A stretch of DNA of 64,000 bases, taken from Linyphia triangularis (taxonomy: Eukaryota > Arthropoda > Arachnida > Araneae > Linyphiidae). Of this stretch, positions 46,411 to 59,279 are shown piece by piece; the first letter of the stretch is position 1, and each line of letters begins with the position of its first letter. The notes below the pieces were generated by a model. The model was not told the DNA's origin, made no database searches, and saw only the letters and a program-made list of their open reading frames with translations. The DNA lies in contig OZ021726.1 of the NCBI GenBank assembly GCA_963978545.1, positions 58,516,959-58,580,958 of the forward strand, given 5' to 3'. The position numbers were made by a program, and so were the translations under genes.

Positions 46411-48160
46411 TATATAATATAAATAATAAAACTAATTTTATTAAAAAATAACTTTAATACTGTAATTTATCATATAGCATGAAGGTTTATGTAACTGTTA
46501 TTTCTATGTTTGTTCATTAAGATATCGACGTCACTTGTTCCTTATAAATCAAATTAAAATACATATTTTATTTATTTATATTAAAAATATAAATACAAAT
46601 ACAGAATTAAAAATAAAAATACAAACCCAAAAATAAAAATATACAATACAAATACGAAAACTACAAATACAAATAAATATTGTATCCACTATCTATTAAA
46701 ATAAAAATGTAAAAGTAACTATATAAAAAATACTATTTAGTAATATAGTGATTTCATGAGACAAAACGTTGGAAACATGTAACCATAAAAACCACAATGT
46801 AATTCATATAAACAAGCATGGACGGAATTAATTAATACTTTAATTTTTACACCAATAAATGAAACATTTAGTCCATTGCCATCTGCAAGTGACATGTTTC
46901 AAGATTATATTTTCACAAAAGACATAAATTTACTGTTACATTTGTATTTTATACTCTAGTGTGAATAAGAAAACAACGTTTAAAGGATTCACGAAGCAGT
47001 TCGTAGGATTATGGACAATGAAGTCAAATGAATATAGGAGTCTATAAGAAGAAAGAAATTACAAACTCACCATAGAATACCAAATCCAGGGATTTATATA
47101 CTATTTACTCAGATTCTTCACCATTCTTAATATATTAAGAAAAAGAATAAATTTAATTCAAATAAAACAATTTTACCATGCTGAATCGTCACTATCTCTC
47201 TAATGCTCACTGTTTCTTAAACATTCGCCACCCCCCAAGGATGTTGGAATTTAAAGTTAGAGCAGTTTAGATATTAAAATGGGTTTCAATTAATTTGATC
47301 GTTGAGGGAACAATAGTAATGTTTCTGAAAAATAGTTACTATGTTCAAAATTTGTTATCAATTATTTTATGAATAGTTTAGGAAAAATGAAGAGATAATA
47401 TCAAAACTCACAAGCATCACATGCATTAAGTTTTTTTATATCCTTTATTCAACATTTAATTTTATTATTTTATTTTAAATACATCACCTTAGTGTAATTT
47501 AGTGCCCATATTTAGATAAATTAAAAATGTAATAAAGTTACAAAAAAACTTGTCTTGTACAGAATCAAATATCAATCACAATGAAACGTTTAAATGAGTG
47601 GAAATCATTGACATACTTGAAAAAGTCAGAATTTTTTTTTTAAAATCAATATTTCAATGATTCAATTGATCCAAAAGTCAATAACCAAAAGTTTTTTCTA
47701 AATCACTCTTCCGGCTGTATACCTTATTTCGTTTTAACAGTTCAATCAGAGTTTAAATAATCAGAGTCTTATCAATAGCAGTAACAGTAATTATCAATCA
47801 GAGTCATATCAATTGTTGTAACAGGAACATACATACAAATTTTAGTATTAAGTTTCTTCTTCGGGTAAAAGCTAAAACGATATTTGTTCCATTGTTAGTC
47901 TTTATGCTCATAATACTTTAAACTAATTAAAACGGCCTACTTTTGGTGAAATTTTTTTCCTAGTAATCATACTACACGATTAAAATATTTAGTTGTTAGA
48001 AAATGTAAGTATACATTCATTTATCATTAGTTCCACGTCTAAGAAAACCCGAGGAGATTGACCTACTTCAAAATCAATGTCAGTATTCATCTCCAACCTC
48101 ATTTCTGTTGGTTTTTACTCCATTTACAACTAAGTGGGGGAGATGACTGAAGAGATTTCA
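42800..48160. other. AT-rich stretch, no gene seen
   Basis: Contains a (TA)n microsatellite (about 46338-46406), short A/C runs (43724-43736, 44411-44420) and A-rich (AAATACA)n-like sequence near 46585-46680. Open frames are short and without family features. It would be intronic if the 39982 exon is real. Confidence 0.6.
46338..46406. repeat. (TA)n microsatellite
   Basis: About 34 uninterrupted TA dinucleotides following an AAAAAAATAATA lead-in. Likely length-variable and able to extrude as a cruciform. Confidence 0.95.
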
Positions 48161-48169
48161 ATTTCTTAG

Positions 48170-48450
48170 GGGTGGTGGGGGTCTTGGCACTCGGCCAGCC
48201 CACGAGGCCCTTTCGAATAATCAATGGGCGCGGCGTTACCTATAGGACGTCCTTCTGATTGGAACACAACAGCGTGTCAACAGATCTCCTCAAGGCGCAG
48301 CTAACTAGTTTCAATGTATTCGCTAGCAAGTTTTGATTGGTAACCGCTTTAGAAGGATTTGCGAACGGGGATTGGATTTGTTGGAAATTGTTTCGATTTG
48401 GTAGTCGTGAAATGTGTCAAAATGAGTAGACCTGGTGGTGATTGTGGCGG
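48170..48450 (+). promoter_or_regulatory. Candidate CpG-rich promoter patch
   Basis: An island of higher GC and CpG (GGGCGCGGCGTTACCTATAG, AGGACGTCC, AAGGCGCAGC) in AT-rich surroundings, with ATTGG (inverted CCAAT) words at about 48260, 48337 and 48371. It ends with CAAAATGAGTAGACCTGGTG, an ATG (48422) in good invertebrate context whose frame stops after about 33 codons. It could be an alternative promoter or first exon of the gene starting near 39.9 kb, or of an unseen gene. Inference only. Confidence 0.3.
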
Positions 48451-48459
48451 AGTTTTTTT

Positions 48460-51425
48460 TTTTTGTAGTTTGTTGAGATGTTTAGCCAGTTTTTCGGAAA
48501 ATAGGGGAATTTCTTTTAAATAAGAACTTCACCAGCTGACGCTGGCGCTTTTACGATGATTCATTGTATCTTCCCAGATACCATGAAAGCTCATAAAAAC
48601 CTTGTCATTGTTTTGTCATTCGACTTACAGTGACAAGTTTACAGGGATGAGTTTCCATGACATGGGTTTTTAAAGAGTTTGATGAAAATATTTATGATGG
48701 AAACTCTTCAAAAATGTGGATTCTAGATTAACGAATATATAGAGTAAACCTTATAGCAAGCTTAAGAAATCGCAAAACTTGTTGAAAGTTTGGTAGTGAA
48801 AAGATTACGAAAAGCTTGTCAACTGTAATCAAGGATAGTTTTTTCAAGTTTTTAAAAAGGTTACATTCTTGTCATCTGATCCTTGTATCCTTTTTGTTTA
48901 GGAGGTTTACACAAGGTTTTGAAAAGGTTGAAATATTAACTGGGTTTTGTTATGAAAATGCAGAAAATTCCAACACATAATTTATGATTTAATAGACAAA
49001 GTGTAAATTTGTCTATTACCCTTTGACACTATTTAGGTTAGGAAGTCGAATTTTCAACAACCAGTTTTAAGTGAGGACTATTTCAAAATAAGTACCTGAA
49101 TTGTATTGTATGGTGTAATTATGAAAACGTTTAACTCTGTTTGGGATTGTCAGACTATTAGATAAGAGATTACCAGATTTATTCTTTTTGAGACAAGCAA
49201 TGGTGGAGTATTTCTCTCCTTTCAATTTAAATAACAAAAATTGGTATATCAGATATTTGCTGTTACGATTTTTCGCACAGTATAGCTCTTGTCCAATGAA
49301 TATCAAACATCTTGTTCCCCTTCTAGGGGAAAAAGGAAAAAAAAAAAAAAAAAAAAAAAGAGAGAGAGAGAGAGATAGTATGGATATTAATAATTATAAC
49401 TGGTACCGCTTCGTTTAGAAAGTCGATGACACTAAGGGAAGAGGAGTCAAGGAATACAGTTTAGGGAAATTTAAAATTCGGGCATTGTATAGAAAACAGT
49501 TAAAAACTTCTCCTGAACGATTTTACAGAGGGACCAATCTCAAATCACTAACAGCTAAAGACTGGTTTTTAAAGTACAGATGTATTTCTTATAGAAATAT
49601 GTATTTATAGATAATAATAACCTTCTCAAAATCATTACGAAGAACTACACGTTACATAGTTCTTTTGAAAAAAAAAAAATATTCGAATTGTTAAGCGGAG
49701 GAAAAGCGTATGTCTCAAAAAGTAACTTTCGAGACATTGGTTTTTAAAATTACTAGTTTTGTTACACATAGTAACATTCATCTTCATTAGCCAAAATATC
49801 TGTTGTTAAGCAAAGGAGTTTTTAGCTAACAGGGAAAAGTGGCAGATGTTAAAATAACACATATCATCTTTATTCATTATGCAAACTTGGAGTTAAAATG
49901 TTTTCACATATCCTTAATTTATTTTTAAAATTTTCTTGTTTCAAACCATTAACCAGTTATAACAATTAAAAACAATTCAATGTGTCTCTGTACAAATGAA
50001 ATGTATTTTTTAATTTTTCATAATTCAATAAAATGAAAAATCTGACCTTATTATTACTTTTTTTATATATTTTAGTCACAGCCATCTTAGAGTTATGAAC
50101 TTCTAACTAGAATCTTTATAATTTTTCCTGAAATTAGTGAAATAAATTATATTGTAATATCTCGGCCAAAATACAGAAAAATAATTTATTCTAGTCCAAA
50201 CGTATAAAGGTTTTGGTCAATTCCCACAATTAAGTTAAAATTTTTTCAAGGTTGTAATCCTTTTCTGAATGCCATTATGAATATCATTTGTATTTATGTA
50301 AGCTTTTATCTGCATTTAATTGTGTAACCTAATGGAACTTGTTGCCTTCTTCAATGCAAAATGACTGGCTTCATGTTATGTTTATTGGTCATTTACTTGA
50401 GTGTTTACTGGGCTCAATGCCAGAGCCTTTTAGTTTAACAACGCAAAGATACATGGATAGAATGAAATAATGACATTCATACAGCTGGTAATTCAACAGT
50501 TTTATTGGCACGTGTTCACAAGTATCGCTGAAACTGAAGATCTCTGCATAATTCCCGAATTTGCTAAAGTTTCCTTGAACATATTTAATAACATTTTACT
50601 TTTATATGAAATTGTAGAGAATATAAATTTATAAACAAGTGAAAATACTCTTTCTAAAGTTTAATGCTTTAATCGTGAATTGTCTGCCTAGCTAGATAGC
50701 ATAAAAACTTGTTTTCCGTTTTAGAAAATACATTACGTTTATTTTTCTTCTATGTAAAGATTTATTTATTTTAAAAGGAGAAACTGTTGGTATTTTTTAA
50801 ACATAATAAGAATTCAACGAAAAATTTTTACATTTAATAGCGAACATTTTGAAAATAAAGTTTAGTTTTATTTTCATGGTTGAATGTTAACTCAGACGAT
50901 TAATCTATCAAATTATTAAATAATAAATACGTTTATATTTCTTATAATTTTTGATAATTAGATTAATCCAAAATTATGAATTAGGAAATTTTTTATTGAA
51001 GACATTTTAAAATTTTGACAAATTGTAATTTCATCTGTTAAGAAATGAGTGAAGAGAAGATTATTTTTGCTATATACCAAAAACCCTCATATCGAAACCC
51101 TCATTTTTTTAATGTTTTGCTTGAATTACCTTAAAACAAGAACTATTCTCTTATATTTTATCTCTCAACCTCATTAGCGTTGTTTTAAAGAAGGAAAAAA
51201 TTGCGTTTTTTCTACAACCCACCTCATTAGTTTTCCATACCCGAAGTTTACAATATAACTTTTGTATAATTTATTCAATGTTTAACTGTCCATCACTCTA
51301 TAATTTTATAAAACTAACAATTGAATAACATGGTAACTATTAGGACTATTTAAATAGAATTTGTCAGTCAGCTAGAACAGATATACGCAAACATAGGGAA
51401 ATTAAAAACAATGTTTTTAAAAGAT

Positions 51426-51456
<31 letters not shown>

Positions 51457-51850
51457 TAGAGTTTTACTCAACACACGCATTTTAACCCAATACTACATAT
51501 TTGCATTATATAAGCCTTTTATAAAATTTATAATGTATTTTAACTTTGCAGAGTCCCAAGATTTAGGTCTTACATGGCGTCTGTAAAAGTAAAATGGAAA
51601 TAAACCGGAGGCCCTAACTCTCTACCTCATATTTTCTCAATTCTTTTTGAAATATTTTTAACGCACACAACTCACAATTTATGTAAAAAGTCACGTGTTA
51701 ACGTCATTTGAAAGTGTACCATAAGTATTTGAAAGAAACATGTGCCTGTCACATATACACTGTTTCTACACACTTATTGTAACTATCGTATAAATATTTT
51801 CAGTATCTCTAATTCCTTTTCGGTTGAGCTTTGGAATACCTTATTGTCAT
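48460..51850. other. AT-rich stretch, no gene seen
   Basis: Holds an A run followed by (GA)n (49339-49375) and a (TTTA)n microsatellite (51425-51457). No exon or element boundary was recognised. Confidence 0.6.
51425..51457. repeat. (TTTA)n microsatellite
   Basis: About eight tandem ATTT/TTTA units without interruption. Confidence 0.9.
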
Positions 51851-51851
51851 T

Positions 51852-52040
51852 TTGAGCCCACTTGGTAGCTATGTGGTTAGATATCGGCCTCTTATGCTGA
51901 AGGTGCAGGTTTGAATCCGGTTAAGCATGAATGTTTGTATTGTTCAGAATTTATGTTAAGATCTATGCCCGCGCCTGATTAACTATTATTGTGCAGAAAA
52001 ATAGGCAATTGAGTCTACAAACCAACCATTTATATCTTTT
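51852..52040 (+). repeat. tRNA-derived SINE copy
   Basis: Head: GGTAGCTATGTGGTTAGA (A box), an anticodon-arm-like middle (GGCCTCTTATGCTGAAGG) and GCAGGTTTGAATCCGG (B box) in tRNA-like spacing. Tail: CGCCTGATTAACTATTATTG, TGCAGAAAAATAGGCAATTG and CTACAAACCAACC, shared with 2750-2825. No acceptor stem pairing, so this is a SINE and not a tRNA gene. Confidence 0.6.
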
Positions 52041-52044
52041 GCAC

Positions 52045-55000
52045 GAAAAGTTGAATTTTAATCGCATGTATAATGATTTTGATAAAAAAATATAAGTAAG
52101 TTTTATGTCTTTTAAAAAAATTTGACACAGTAATATTTACCATTGAACATAAAGTGTGGAAATTTAAGTTGAGGTTTAAATATTATTTCTTAATTATCAT
52201 TAAACTACTTTTAAGATCCATTTCAAAAGAAAATATAGATATGATTTAGTTGTTTCATTTCTAGCAGTAAAACGCTTTATAAAAAGAAATATTTTTAGTC
52301 ACCAACTTTTTGGTTTCGCCCCACTTAACACTATGTCACAATAAACTAGTAAAGTACTTAGTTAAATTTTATAGACATAAGAAAAAATGTAATTGTGCAA
52401 TGCATTTTTTGGAATTTTTTTTTTTAAAGCGAAAAGTTATAAATGAATTGTTATGTGACATTGCACACTATGTCAATTAGAGTAATGCAATACTTTGAAT
52501 AATTCCATAAAGTATTACTATATGTTTAATTCAATATAATAATGTATATTTTTTGATATTTTTACTTATAATGGTAATAAGGTAATAATTTCATACATAC
52601 TATGGTACGCAGCTGAAGTAGCATATATTCTATTGATACGCAGATGCAGTAATATGTATTCTATACATTTAGTTGAAAGTATGCAAGATTTTCTTAAGTC
52701 TTTCGCATAGCCCAATTTTCACTTTTTGTACTTATATTACATAAAAGCAATTACCATTTCTGTATGTAATATTATGTAATAACTCATGGAGATAAGAAAC
52801 TTGTGAATTATAAGAAATTTACTTTTAATACCACATTCACAGTTTTAGAAATTTATACGCATCGAAAAATTACTTCAGACTCTACAGAGTTGTTCATTTT
52901 TCTTTAGAAGAATAAAATTAATAGTTTTCACAAACTATTTAAATTTGCTCATGATTTTAAAGCAGTGTTTCATTTTGAAGAGAAGTAGTACTTCTAAAAT
53001 GTATAACGAAATGAACCCATTTCCAAGAATAGAAAAAAAAAAAAAAAAAAAAAAAAAATCATCTAATTTCAAAACCGCTCACGCTTAAACTCTTTTAGCC
53101 GTAAACAACAAATCTTTTCCTTGTTAAAAAAAAAGACTTCCTAAAATTACGAAACATCTGTTATAATGTATTCCCAGACTGCATTTTAGAAAATTTGCAT
53201 TCACCGAGTTCGCGAAAGAATTTTTACGGATTCACTAACCATCTCAGTAAGAAAAATATAAACGAAAGTAACACGTCAAAGAGAAATAAAGAGGACATTA
53301 TTTTACTTTCGCTCCAAATTTTATTCTTATATCTATTCGAAATCTTTTGAAACGTGAGGGAAGTAAAAAGAGTACTCTTCTGCCGGTAAAATAAAAATTT
53401 AAAAATCTAATATATTTTCAGAGAACATTTATCCGGAAATGTTATTACCGCTTGAACTAAAGTTCTAATTTTGCCGTATATAGTACTGTATTTGTTTTTG
53501 TGATATCCAATGTTTTCAGTATATAGTACTAGGTAGGGGATATTTGATCGTCGGCCAAAGTTTTAGCAATTTTAGAGGGAAGCCATTTGATTTAAATTCC
53601 GGTGTCAAAATAACTAGATTTTTATCAGTGTTCTTATAAAACGGTTTTTGTTCTATTTCTAAATTTGTTGGAACAAAAGAGCTAACCTAATTCGAAATTC
53701 TATAATATATAATGTTATAAAAGCTGAAGCTAGAATGGTGAGGGTAAAAATGTTTTTGGATTCGCAGTTTTATTCAAAGGAAAAGGAAATGCATTTAAGT
53801 GAATTGAGTTATAATAATTCAGATACAAAAGATTGGGAAACGTGATTCATATTGGAAGTCGCTAAAATTTAAAGAAAAGTTTATACTACTATTTTATTGG
53901 AAGAATGTTTAGTAATCATGATAGGTTGAGTATTTAATAATTTTATTGTGCAGTATGTATCACCATTTTGTGCTTATGAATTTGTAAAGAAATAAAAGAA
54001 TTTTACAAAACTATTAAGGAAGCTATGCTTCGTTTACATTGTTCAACATAATATTTTGAGAAATATATTGAAATAAAAGCAGTTTTTAAAATTAAATGTC
54101 TACTTCAATCTATTTTTATCTCTTAAATTTAAATGGTTTTGTGTTGCATAGCTTTTGGAAATGTTCCTATTTGGAGTTTTTGAAATAAAAGGACATTATG
54201 ACATATTGTTGTAAAACCAAATGTAAATATTGCATTTTGTTACTCGAAATTTAAAATTAATAAATTTGGTATACAACTTTTAAACGTAAGAAATTGTATT
54301 GGGGAAAAAAAAAAACTGGTACTACGATTTTTTTTTAAGGTTTAAATTGAACATTGAAACACTTTTTGTACGGTCAATACACATAATAAAGATATTATAA
54401 ATATAGGGCACTGCACAATTTTGTGTTAAGTGTAGCTCTATGTATCATGAAGATATGAAACGTTACAAGGTAAACCAATAACGTAATTACTAAGTAGTTT
54501 AACTAAACAATTTTAGATTTTGTTTCAGTTTAAGTTATTATGTAATGTATTAGGGCATGTGTGATCAAAAGATAAAGAAAATAAGAAAATTAGCAATTTA
54601 CTACATATTTTTCTAGTGCTTCTCGACATATTCTGAAATTCATTGGAACTACTTAAGTGAAAAACTAGTCCTGTTTAGCATAATCAATGATGATATCGAA
54701 TATTGACCTAATTGCAAGTAAATTATATATTATAAAGTTATTGTTATTGGAAAAGTGATATTTTCAATAACAATCACTGAAATAAAGATGAATTAATTTC
54801 AAAATTTTATAATTGTTCACAAATAGTAAATGTTATCAATCTAAAATTTCGAAATGTTATTAATCTTAATTTTTAAAATATCAGAAATCTCAATTTTCAT
54901 TTTAAAAGACAATTTTCTCTTCTATTGAAACTTACAAAAGTTGACTTTCATGTGATAAAAAAACAACAACCAAGTGTTATAAGTGTCAATAATTAAAATC

Positions 55001-55635
55001 TCAAAAGCTTTTTCTATTTTGGGGTAGACAGTAATACAATAAGATAAAACTCGAGAATTATAATTACTTTTGCATTTAATGATCTCACTTTTCATATTTT
55101 GGGGTAGATAGTAATTCATAACGATAGAACTTTTGAAAATTAAAATTATTTTTATATTTAATGTTTTCAACTTTCTGGAAGACGTGCTTTTAATCAGAAA
55201 CGAAGGATACTAATAATATTTTTCAAAAGTTCATTGCACAAAGGAAATTTAAGAGTAGAGCTACGTTTCTGTAAAAGTATTTCTTTTACGAAACAACAGT
55301 TGTCGCAGTGAAACATATACACAGTTATGGCACATATCAATTTAGTTCTAAGAAGAGTTAATTATTTGAATCCTGGTTTATTTTAACAAAATCACCTAAG
55401 GATCTTAAAAGTTAACAAGAAGCAAAAATTATTTGAAGGATAAATTTTTGTATAATTGTTGTAAATGTGGTTTTTTAATATAGATTTCCACAAATTGAAA
55501 ATTAGGGAGCGATCCTTTGTTTAAATTTTTTTTTTTCTGCGAGGGTTTGGCTATTGCAAAGAAACATTCATTCAAATTTTTGATACATTTCAATTTAGAG
55601 ACCTAAGATGTGCATAATATTTTTTGAAGCTGTGG
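52045..55635. other. AT-rich stretch, no gene seen
   Basis: Contains an A run (53033-53057). Near 55020-55110 the phrase ATTTTGGGGTAGACAGTAAT is repeated about 72 bp later (TTTTGGGGTAGATAGTAATT), a small tandem duplication. No gene supported. Confidence 0.6.
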
Positions 55636-55640
55636 TCTAA

Positions 55641-56162
55641 GGCCTCTTTCTTTCACACGGTGCGGACGCGGATGCGAGTGCGCACGCTGACCCGCAAACG
55701 CATGGCTCTTCACACGAGCCCATAACTGCGGTCGTTTCGCCAGCATCTTTGAAGAATTGGATTATTATTTTAACCCAGTGAATGCAGTAGATAGATAAGT
55801 GTTGATTAAAAGTATTTAGTTATTTTTTAAGTTTTACTTTGTAATATAAGGGTAAAATTTAAGTTTGGATAAAAGAAGGTTACGGTTATTATATCTCCTT
55901 TATTTTAGAATTAAACGGAGAGATAGGTGTTTGTTGGATCCTATTAATCACGGCCGGCCTAAGGCGTGTGCGATCGCACACATGTGATTTGAGAAGGGCA
56001 CCGAAATGAAAAAAAAATATTTAAAAAACATCATGGTAATATGGTAAAAATGAAAAAATAATATGGTAAAAATGTCAACTAATAAAAACATTTTCCACTA
56101 TTAAATCTAGAAAAGTTCACTGCTAAGTATGTAATACAGGCTATTTTAATCCATTTTCTGTA

Positions 56163-56260
<98 letters not shown>

Positions 56261-57427
56261 CTATGAATATTAAATCAAAACTTTTGTTATAGTTAAAAAA
56301 ATGACCCTGCTATTTTCTAACTGACAAAACTATAAACTGAGTAAAAGAATTTACGAGTTTGCTCTTTACATAATTACAGTACACCACGCTTATTGAAGTT
56401 TGAAAAAGTTCGCTAAAAGAATTAGTAATAGAAGAAGTCATTTTAAAAAATAAAAATAATGAAAAGGTACTAAATACTTTACTTATTAGTTTTAGTTTTC
56501 AATCCCTTTAAAATAACAACTTGAGGTATTTAGTTTTAGAAAATTTTATAGAGCACCCATACCATTTTCGGAGCGTTTTCTACACGCATTTTCATTGAAA
56601 GGGGCATCAAAACTCATTCTTCAACGCATAGCATTTTGCTTTTGGGCCTGCATTGTGGTTGAACAAACAGCTAAGATGATACCTGTACTGATTAGCTGTA
56701 TTAATCTATAGTCGGCAGCTTTTACTACCGATGTGGGATTCTCTTCCTGTTTCCAAAATACCAAAAAGTGGTTGGAGACTAAAAGTGGAGTTTGGAACTT
56801 TTCATTCTAAGCCGATGTTATGCTTTAGAAAAAAAGTTTCCTAACTAGTATACATTGGAAAAATTGCCCTTAACTTTTGAATTAAATTCACACGTAACAA
56901 GTGTTAGAAAACTAATTTATCTGCATAAAAATTATTCATTTGAGGATTGATTAATTAAAAATTAACTAAAGGGTATAATCCTGCACCAATCATAATTCAA
57001 TTTGTAATTTATTTAAAATTTTAAACTTAACTACAAACAATACACAATGCTTGACTCGAATTGAAAATTTATCTGAAATATATTTTTTGTATAATTCGGT
57101 TTTGAAAATAATTAAAATTACCAACTTCTTATAAAAACATCCCGATTCAAAATTAAGTTAAAATTCAATTATTGCATAGAGGAGTTAGATCCCAGTAGGT
57201 TTTTTGTAACGCATTATAAACTTTAAATAATAAATAAAAATTTAATTAGTTAATTCAAACTGAAGTTATCGAGGAAATTGATAAGATACATTGACTTCTG
57301 CGGGCACGCACGAAGGTTTGAAAGTTGAGGACCGCTCTCCGCTGTGAAAAGCTCCATTCAAAATACATTGGTGAAACTTTTTGCGGTCCCGCACTCGCAT
57401 CCGCGTCCGGACCGTGTGAAAAAGGCC
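55641..57427. mobile_element. PIF/Harbinger-type non-autonomous element, 1.79 kb
   Basis: Left end GGCCTCTTTCTTTCACACGG then TGCGGACGCGGATGCGAGTG. Right end, minus strand, GGCCTTTTTCACACGGTCCG then GACGCGGATGCGAGTGCG. These inverted repeats are about 40 bp with one small indel. TAA flanks both ends (55638-55640 and 57428-57430). GGC-type termini with TAA targets are typical of PIF/Harbinger. The GC-rich arms contrast with an AT-rich interior holding a ~45-unit (TA)n microsatellite. No transposase or Myb-like frame is visible. Confidence 0.85.
56166..56258. repeat. (TA)n microsatellite inside the Harbinger-type element
   Basis: About 45 TA dinucleotides in a row. Lies inside the element at 55641-57427, so it may travel with the family or have expanded after insertion. 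Confidence 0.95.
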
Positions 57428-57540
57428 TAACTCATCAAAATGGCCTAAAGAAATTAAAAAGAAACATTAGAGGTAAAAAATTATTTAATGCTAAATTACT
57501 GCATTTCTGTTGTAAATATAGTTACTTATCTAGGTGCACA

Positions 57541-57922
57541 GCAGTTCTTCATGCAATGATTACGCCCGTGAAAAGTTTTGAGGTCTAAAGTAAAGCCAAG
57601 TTTAAAGTTGTAAATTACGGACAATGAAAATTAGTAATTTTTTTTCCTCAAAGTCAAAATCTTCCTGCATAGGCCTAAATATCTAGCTTAAAAATTTTTC
57701 GTGACACTTGGCCATTACATATTCCCTTCACTGACGCGTAATGGCCAAGTTACACAAGCATTTTTGTAGCTAGATATTTAGGCCCTATGTGCAGGGGAAA
57801 TTTGACTTAGAGAAAAAAAATTCACTAATTTTCATTGCCCGTAATTTATAACAACTTTAAACTTGGCTCTACTTTAGATCTCAATGCTTTTCACGGCTTT
57901 AATCATTGCATGAAGAACTTGG
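57541..57922. mobile_element. Foldback (near-palindromic) element
   Basis: Left arm runs from GCAGTTCTTCATGCAATGAT through GCCAAGTTTAAAGTTG, AATGAAAATTAGT and CCTAAATATCTAGCT to TTGGCCATTAC. The right arm is its inverted, diverged copy, starting at GTAATGGCCAA (about 57737) and ending ATCATTGCATGAAGAACT. The arms are ~180 bp around a ~18-nt centre. No coding. One arm recurs at 15932-16055. Confidence 0.8.
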
Positions 57923-58318
57923 CGCTTTTTTACATAGATGTTTTGTTGGGATAGTGATTTATGCGATTTGAAAATAGGTTGCTCTGTAAAAGCACTTTTT
58001 CTACGATGAAATTTTTATTGCGGAGAAGCATCCCCTCAGACTCAATGACTACTTTAATTTTGTGACATCTATATGTGGGTTGAATCAATGCCACCTAAAG
58101 GTGGTGTTGGTTGAATGTTTTTGAATTACTGCTAAAATTATTTAAAGGGAGCAAGGGTTGAATGATTCTTGAATGCTTTGAATAAATTCTTCCTAATTGT
58201 AAATGTAATCTCCTCTTTGTCGAAGAGAATTTACAAAAGGATGCTTTTACAAATAAGTGTTTCTACTACAAGGACACATATATTGAGGGGTAACATCAAC
58301 TCAGAATCGTTACTACCA

Positions 58319-58569
58319 TGCTAAGCACAGAAGTCATGCATACAAATGAGCTTAAGCTGAGGATTGTGGTTTAAAGTTTAACAAATTTTTGTTGTTAATG
58401 CTAACTTATTCACTAACTTATTTTCTTTTTTAACATTTCCCTTACATGCATGATCATTAAACTTCACCATTCAGTAGAACAAATTACAGAGAATCACCTG
58501 TTAACACTAATACAATTTGGCCAACATCTGCATACAGTTTGTATGCAGATACCACATCTGTGCTTAGCA
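58319..58569. repeat. Inverted repeat with central-side palindrome
   Basis: TGCTAAGCACAGA (58319-58331) is matched by TCTGTGCTTAGCA (58557-58569), a perfect 13-bp inverted repeat. CATGCATACAAA and TTTGTATGCAG extend it. Next to the right arm, ATCTGCATAC AGTTT GTATGCAGAT (58526-58550) is a perfect 10-bp hairpin. Probably a small foldback MITE; no clear target duplication. Confidence 0.55.
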
Positions 58570-58957
58570 CGCCTGTATAATATATTTCATTGCTCTTTGT
58601 TGAAAATAAAGCATACAAAATTTTTGTGATAAAGAAAGCAAATTAAATCACGAATGCCCTAAATTCATGTAAGAGACACCATTTTTTTTAATGTTAAATG
58701 TAAATTTTGAATATATTGCCCAGTTTATACATTAAAAATATAGCTTAGAAAACTAAGGATCTGCGGCAGAAAATTGTATTTATTTATTCAAAATAAAATA
58801 AAATCTTTATAAAAATATACTTTAAAATTTTTATATTGTGACATATTTATCGATGTGTTTTGATAATTGTACGTTTTGGGTAACTTGAACTTTTAACTCC
58901 TTTATTCGATAATAGATGGCGTTAAAAAGTGAGTTGTAATGTGGATCTGCGTTTTAA

Positions 58958-59274
58958 CACTTTGACTGCTACGGAATTTTGCACGATTCCGGTCTATGGA
59001 GACTTATTTGATTTAACAGATCGCGAGTCATTTTTTGTGAAATGCTCCCCCCCCCCCCCCTCTAAAATATTTCAACTCTGACTTTTATATTAATTTTTCA
59101 GATACTTTGTTTCTTAAATTTTAAATTGATGTTCACTAATTTCTTTGGCGCAGTATAAACCACGTGTTGCCTTTGGGCCAAAATTATCAAACCACAACAC
59201 TTGTCGACGCGTTGATTGGAGAAGAGATTGAACCAGTGGTGAGAGTTGAATGCAATAATTTGGCAGTCAACGTG
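58958..59274. mobile_element. piggyBac-type MITE of a second family
   Basis: Left end CACTTTGACTGCTACGGA; right end, minus strand, CACGTTGACTGCCAAATT. TTAA flanks both (58954-58957 and 59275-59278). 317 bp, non-coding, with a C homopolymer at about 59047-59060. TTAA targets and the CACGTTGACTGCC terminus fit piggyBac-derived MITEs. Terminal sequence differs from the CCCTTTGCACTCGA family seen twice elsewhere. Confidence 0.8.
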
Positions 59275-59279
59275 TTAAA

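Noticed and set aside
51852..51930. Functional tRNA gene
   Set aside because: A and B boxes are present, but there is no pairing acceptor stem and the tail matches another SINE-like copy.
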